Part shown: piece by piece, positions 49,379 through 53,520 of the stretch
How the letters are laid out: each line of letters opens with the position of its first letter
Numbering within the stretch: position 1 is the stretch's first letter
Assembly: GCA_017508965.1 (NCBI GenBank)
Contig: JAFWQT010000043.1
Span: 1-53,520, forward strand
From: Prevotella sp.
GTDB lineage: Bacteria; Bacteroidota; Bacteroidia; Bacteroidales; Bacteroidaceae
DNA length: 53,520 bases
Reading direction: 5' to 3'
Translations under genes and position numbers: made by a program
The notes under the pieces: generated by a model
Database searches by the model: none
What the model was told of the DNA's origin: nothing
What the model saw: the letters and a program-made list of their open reading frames with translations, nothing else

Positions 49379-51946
49379 ATGAAAAGACTGTTTTTAATCT
49401 CCGCGTTGGCGTTTGGCATGCTTACGGCCAATGCCCAGCTGTTGCCTTACCAGAACCCGAACTTGTCGGCCGAAGAGAGGGCCGAAGACTTGTGTTCAAG
49501 ACTTACGCTTGAAGAAAAAGCACTCCTGATGATGGACCGTTCGCCGGCTATTCCACGACTGGGCATCCCCCAGTTTGAATGGTGGAACGAGACGCTTCAT
49601 GGGGTGGGGCGCAACGGTATTGCAACCGTTTTCCCGATCACCATGGGCATGGCCGCCTCGTTCGATGATGCCCTGGTGTATAAGGTGTTTACGGCAGCCA
49701 GCGACGAGGCAAGAGCCAAGAACACAGAAGCCAAAAAGAGCGGTGAAATGGCGCGTTATCGTGGACTCTCGTTCTGGACGCCCAACATCAACATCTTCCG
49801 TGACCCCCGTTGGGGACGCGGTCAGGAAACCTATGGCGAAGACCCCTGGCTGACCACCCGAATGGGACTGGCTGTGGTAAGAGGACTGCAGGGACAGCCC
49901 TTTGACTCTTCTTCCAAGGAAAGTAAATACACCAAGCTCTTTGCATGTGCCAAGCACTATGCCGTGCATAGCGGACCAGAGTGGAACCGCCACTCGTTCA
50001 ACATCGAGAACCTGCCCGAGCGCGACCTCTGGGAGACCTATCTGCCAGCCTTCAAGGCGCTGGTTCAGGAGGGTGATGTCAAGGAAATCATGTGTGCCTA
50101 TCAGAGCATCGACAGCGAGCCTTGCTGCGGCAACACCCGCTATCTGCAGCGAATCCTGCGCGATGAGTGGGGTTTCAAGGGCATCGTCACATCCGACTGT
50201 GGTGCCATCGATGATTTCTTCAAGCCCAACCGCCACAATTTTGTGAAGACTGCCACCGAGGCCTCTTCGCGTGCCGTCATAGCAGGAACCGATGTGGAGT
50301 GCGGAAGCATCTACAAGTCGTTGCCCGAGGCCGTTCGTGAAGGCAAAATCTCTGAGGCGCAGATAGATGTGTCGCTCAAGCGCTTGCTGAAGGGACGCTT
50401 CGAACTGGGCGACTTCGACCCCGATGAACTGGTGGAATGGACCAAGATTCCCTCGAGCGTCATAGCCTGCAAAGCCCACAAGCAGCTGGCTACCGACATC
50501 TCGCGCGAGAGCATCGTGCTGCTGAAGAACAACGGTATCTTGCCGCTCAAGAAGGATACTAAGGTGGTGGTGATGGGACCAAATGCCAACGACTCCACCA
50601 TGCTCTGGGGCAACTATAACGGTCAGCCCAGCCACACGGTTACTATCCTTGAAGGCATCCGCCGCTATATCCCTAATGCCAAGTTTATCCAGGGCTGTAC
50701 GCATACCCGCAACGAGGTGCCTGTCAGCATGTTCAAGTGCCTCACCACGCCCAATGGCAGCCGGGGACTGCAGACAACCTACTGGAATAATGAGCAGATG
50801 GAGGGAGAACCAGCAGCCCAGCTGGTAACCACCGAGCCCATCCATCTCGACAATGGCGGCAACACGGTATTTGCTCCGGGCGTCAACCTTGAGCATTTCT
50901 CAGCACGGTTCGAAGGCATCTTTACCGCCCAGCAGGACGGCGAGCTGCATCTGAACATGCTGAACGACGATGTCATCCGACTCATCTTCAATGGCGACAC
51001 TTTGCTCCAGCGACGCAATGGTCATGGCGTGCGCAATTCCGACCTTACCGTTGATGTGAAAAAAGGCCAGCAGTATCCCATCTGCCTGGATTATATTCAG
51101 GACACCGGACATGCCATGCTTCAGTTCGACCTTTCCATGAAAGACAACAAGTCGCGCGAGGAGATTCTTGCCCAGCTGAAAGATGCCGAGACCGTCATAT
51201 TCGTGGGCGGCATTTCGCCCCGTCTTGAGGGAGAGGAAATGAAGGTAAACGAAGAGGGATTCAAGGGTGGCGACCGCATCAGTATTGAGTTGCCAAAGGT
51301 GCAGCGCCAGCTGATGGCAGAACTGAAGAAGATGGGCAAGCGCGTGGTGTTCGTCAACTGCTCCGGCTCGGCCATCGGCATGGAGCCCGAAACCCAGACC
51401 ACCGATGCCATCCTGCAGGCCTGGTATGGCGGCGAGGCTGGTGGAACGGCTGTGGCAGACGTGCTCTTCGGAACCTGCAACCCGAGCGGAAAACTGCCGG
51501 TCACCTTCTATAAGAATGCCGAGCAGCTGCCCGATTTCCTCGACTACAACATGCGTGGCCGCACCTATCGCTATTTCGAGGGCCAGCCATTGTTCCCGTT
51601 CGGTCATGGACTCAGCTACACCACGTTCAAGTTTGGCAAGCCCACCTACAAGAACGGCAAACTGACGGTTACGCTCAGCAACACGGGCCAGCGTGAGGGT
51701 ACCGAGGTGGTGCAGGTGTATGTGCGTAATCCCCTCGACATCAATGGTCCGCTGAAGACTCTCCGCGCATTCCAGCGTGTAACCCTGAAGCCAGGCGAAA
51801 CCCGCAAGGTGGAAATCCTGCTTCCAAGAGAAAGCTTCGAACTGTGGGACGCCGAGAGCAACACCATGCGCGTGGTGCCCGGCAAGCACGAAATCATGGT
51901 GGGCAACAGTTCGGAAAATCTGCAGAAGATACAGGTAAAGATTTAG
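49379..51946 (+). CDS. GH3-family beta-xylosidase/beta-glucosidase with inserted PA14 domain, exported
   Basis: 855 residues from ATG 49379 with a signal peptide (MKRLFLISALAFGMLTANAQ). GH3 N-terminal barrel (about 25-330): WWNETLHGVGRNG, FWTPNINIFRDPRWGRGQET, CAKHYAVHSGPE, and the nucleophile Asp273 in GIVTSDCGAIDDF. GH3 C-terminal domain follows, split by a PA14-like insert at about 450-600 (FEGIFTAQQDGELHLNMLND), then GGISPRLEGEEM, and a fibronectin III-like end (GTEVVQVYVRNP). The pattern is that of enzymes acting on xylo- or gluco-oligosaccharides from plant polysaccharides. It stands alone, not in a SusCD locus. Confidence 0.9.
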   Translation: MKRLFLISALAFGMLTANAQLLPYQNPNLSAEERAEDLCSRLTLEEKALLMMDRSPAIPRLGIPQFEWWNETLHGVGRNGIATVFPITMGMAASFDDALVYKVFTAASDEARAKNTEAKKSGEMARYRGLSFWTPNINIFRDPRWGRGQETYGEDPWLTTRMGLAVVRGLQGQPFDSSSKESKYTKLFACAKHYAVHSGPEWNRHSFNIENLPERDLWETYLPAFKALVQEGDVKEIMCAYQSIDSEPCCGNTRYLQRILRDEWGFKGIVTSDCGAIDDFFKPNRHNFVKTATEASSRAVIAGTDVECGSIYKSLPEAVREGKISEAQIDVSLKRLLKGRFELGDFDPDELVEWTKIPSSVIACKAHKQLATDISRESIVLLKNNGILPLKKDTKVVVMGPNANDSTMLWGNYNGQPSHTVTILEGIRRYIPNAKFIQGCTHTRNEVPVSMFKCLTTPNGSRGLQTTYWNNEQMEGEPAAQLVTTEPIHLDNGGNTVFAPGVNLEHFSARFEGIFTAQQDGELHLNMLNDDVIRLIFNGDTLLQRRNGHGVRNSDLTVDVKKGQQYPICLDYIQDTGHAMLQFDLSMKDNKSREEILAQLKDAETVIFVGGISPRLEGEEMKVNEEGFKGGDRISIELPKVQRQLMAELKKMGKRVVFVNCSGSAIGMEPETQTTDAILQAWYGGEAGGTAVADVLFGTCNPSGKLPVTFYKNAEQLPDFLDYNMRGRTYRYFEGQPLFPFGHGLSYTTFKFGKPTYKNGKLTVTLSNTGQREGTEVVQVYVRNPLDINGPLKTLRAFQRVTLKPGETRKVEILLPRESFELWDAESNTMRVVPGKHEIMVGNSSENLQKIQVKI

Positions 51947-51952
51947 AATTGG

Positions 51953-52031
51953 AACACAAAGACACAAAGGCACAAAGATTATTTATTATCGTTAGGCCCC
52001 AAAAACTTTGTATCTTTGTGTCTTTGTGTTT
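51953..52031. repeat. Dispersed palindromic element E3 (ACACAAAG arms)
   Basis: Left arm at 51953-51978 (begins AACACAAAGACACAAAGG) and right arm at 52005-52031 (ends ATCTTTGTGTCTTTGTGTTT) are near-perfect inverted copies, with about two mismatches. The 26-nt loop contains TTATCGTTAGG, the unit repeated in E1 and E2. It fills the gap between the convergent GH3 and glyA genes. The stem could end transcription from both sides. Confidence 0.8.
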
Positions 52032-52112
52032 AAATAATAATCAAAATAATCGCGGCAAACTGAGTTTAAATACCCAGAATGCCGCGAATTATTTTTTTGA
52101 GTTAGTGGACTA

Positions 52113-53393
52113 TTAATAAGCGAACAAAGGATAGTTGGCCATTGTCTTGTTCACGCGCTCACGAACGCTTGCAATTACCTGCTCGTTCTCGGGATCGTTG
52201 AGCACTTCCTCAATCAGCTCGGCAATCAGCACCATCAGGTCTTCCTTCGCACCACGGGTAGTGATGGCAGGAGTACCCAGGCGCAGACCGCTGGTCTGGA
52301 AGGCACTACGGCTGTCGAACGGAACCATGTTCTTGTTAACCGTGATATCGGCTGCTACCAGCGCGTTCTCGGCCACCTTACCGGTCAGGTCGGGATACTT
52401 CGTGCGCAGGTCAACCAGCATAGAGTGGTTGTCGGTACCGCCGCTCACGATGTGGAAGCCACGCTTCACCAGCTCCTCGGCCAGCACCTTGGCATTCTTC
52501 TGCACCTGCTTGGCCCACTCCTTGAACTCGGGCTGCAGAGCCTCGCCGAAAGCAACGGCCTTGGCGGCAATCACGTGCTCCAGCGGACCACCCTGCTGAC
52601 CGGGGAATACGGCTGAATTCAGCAGCTGAGACATCTTCTTCACGACACCCTTCGGAGTGGTGTAGCCCCAAGGATTGTCGAAGTCCTTACCCATCAGGAT
52701 GATACCGCCACGTGGACCGCGGAGTGTCTTGTGGGTTGTAGAAGTCACGATGTGGGCATATTTCACGGGGTTGTCGAGCAATCCGGCAGCAATCAGACCA
52801 GCTGGGTGAGCCATGTCGATCATCAGCAGGGCACCCACCTTGTCGGCAATCTCACGCATACGCTTGTAGTCCCATTCGCGGCTGTAGGCCGAGCCACCGC
52901 CGATAATCAGCTTCGGCTTGTGCTCCAGGGCCAGGGCTTCCATCTCATCGTAGTCCACGCGGCCCGTCTCCTTGTTCAGGTTGTAGCCGATGGGGTTGTA
53001 GAGAATACCGGAGGTGTTCACATGAGAGCCATGCGAGAGGTGACCGCCGTGGTCGAGGTTCATACCCATGAAGGTGTCGCCCGGCTTCAAGACGGCCAGC
53101 AGAACGGCAGCGTTGGCCTGTGCGCCAGAGTGAGGCTGCACGTTGGCATATTCGGCTCCGAACAGTTTGCAGACGCGGTCGATGGCCAGCTGCTCCACCT
53201 GGTCAACCACCTGGCAGCCGCCATAATAGCGATGGCCGGGGTAGCCCTCGGCATACTTGTTGGTCAGATACGAGCCCATGGCCTGCATCACCTGGTCGCT
53301 CACAAAGTTCTCACTGGCAATCAGCTCCATGCCTTTCAGCTGGCGCTGATGCTCTTTCTCAATCAACTCGAAGATTTCGTTGTCTCTTTTCAT
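52113..53393 (-). CDS. glyA: Serine hydroxymethyltransferase
   Basis: 426 residues. GlyA interconverts serine and glycine with tetrahydrofolate. Seen are [27 protein letters not shown], the PHSGAQAN segment, HLSHGSHVN, and the PLP lysine in [14 protein letters not shown] (about Lys222). Length is normal. ATG 53393. It is convergent with the GH3 gene and has its own promoter with both boxes. Confidence 0.97.
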   Translation of the reverse strand: MKRDNEIFELIEKEHQRQLKGMELIASENFVSDQVMQAMGSYLTNKYAEGYPGHRYYGGCQVVDQVEQLAIDRVCKLFGAEYANVQPHSGAQANAAVLLAVLKPGDTFMGMNLDHGGHLSHGSHVNTSGILYNPIGYNLNKETGRVDYDEMEALALEHKPKLIIGGGSAYSREWDYKRMREIADKVGALLMIDMAHPAGLIAAGLLDNPVKYAHIVTSTTHKTLRGPRGGIILMGKDFDNPWGYTTPKGVVKKMSQLLNSAVFPGQQGGPLEHVIAAKAVAFGEALQPEFKEWAKQVQKNAKVLAEELVKRGFHIVSGGTDNHSMLVDLRTKYPDLTGKVAENALVAADITVNKNMVPFDSRSAFQTSGLRLGTPAITTRGAKEDLMVLIAELIEEVLNDPENEQVIASVRERVNKTMANYPLFAY

Positions 53394-53436
53394 GTCCTAT
53401 TGGGGTTGTTTTTACACTTTTGTCTGATTGTGGGCA

Positions 53437-53467
53437 CAAAGGTACAAAAAGTTGAGAGCAATACAAA
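53437..53467 (-). promoter_or_regulatory. Bacteroidetes-type promoter for glyA, both boxes
   Basis: On the minus strand, TTTG (53464-53467), 19-bp spacer, TACCTTTG (53437-53444). The leader to the ATG is about 35-40 nt. The remaining 53 bp to the window edge show no gene. Confidence 0.75.
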
Positions 53468-53520
53468 ATAAATTTATTTATTTTTTGCCGAAAGATTCAT
53501 AGCGTCGTTTGAATGGAGCA

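Noticed and set aside
49496-50896. 466-residue open frame on the minus strand inside the GH3 gene
   Set aside because: It is the antisense shadow of a clear GH3 coding region, with His/Gly/Gln-rich composition and no motif or promoter.

Overview
The window looks like a chromosomal segment of a Bacteroidales bacterium, most likely Prevotella or a close relative. The evidence is Bacteroidetes-type promoter boxes (TAnnTTTG, in four places with an upstream TTTG 19-20 bp away), a sodium-pumping methylmalonyl-CoA decarboxylase whose OadG-like subunit carries a lamin-tail-type domain, a pyrophosphate-dependent phosphofructokinase, a type IX secretion-like C-terminal domain, and many signal-peptide proteins of Bacteroidetes type. 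I saw no rRNA, tRNA, CRISPR array, prophage or transposase.

Layout. 1-5400: the start of methylmalonyl-CoA mutase small subunit, divergent from an AspT/YidE-type transporter, followed by OadG-like, biotin carrier and MmdB subunits and a LuxR-type regulator; together these point to the succinate/propionate branch. 5400-10100 (minus): an overlapping operon of DUF3298 lipoprotein, rsmG, metallo-beta-lactamase hydrolase, ruvC, a double ABC ATPase and a small exported protein. 10600-24000: glycosylhydrolase-like protein, CstA, outer membrane proteins, NadC, M23 peptidase, acyltransferase, PPi-phosphofructokinase, GH25 lysozyme, PrmA, a Tyr/Trp-rich exported protein and a FadL-like porin. 24200-26700: a conserved hypothetical and a C69 dipeptidase.

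26694-34476 (minus) is the most unusual part. It is a six-gene operon coding for a membrane-anchored von Willebrand A protein, a multi-pass membrane protein, a tubulin/FtsZ-like GTPase, an 1132-residue protein with a complete actin/Hsp70-type ATPase core behind a large unrecognised N-terminal half, and two single-span coiled-coil proteins. A tubulin-type and an actin-type nucleotide switch in one operon suggests a membrane-associated cytoskeletal or remodelling machine.

34693-40030 (minus) is ftsK, LolA-like, HPPK-like, M64 peptidase and TPR genes. 40129-45899 (plus) is exonuclease, RlmI-like methyltransferase, tilS, mazG, lipoprotein and ribonuclease Z. 46060-49269 (plus) is an envelope module: sorting-domain miniprotein, L,D-transpeptidase, ECF sigma factor, probable anti-sigma and Spy/CpxP-like protein. 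GH3 beta-xylosidase/glucosidase and glyA close the window.

The intergenic DNA is also structured. Four arrays and one single copy, all just after stop codons, follow an exact 22-bp register with two interchangeable cores (TAGACTTTAATT and CCGCCCATCAGAAG). A second dispersed family has arms rich in ACACAAAG/ACACAGAG around TTATCGTTARGG units. Neither family is named with certainty.
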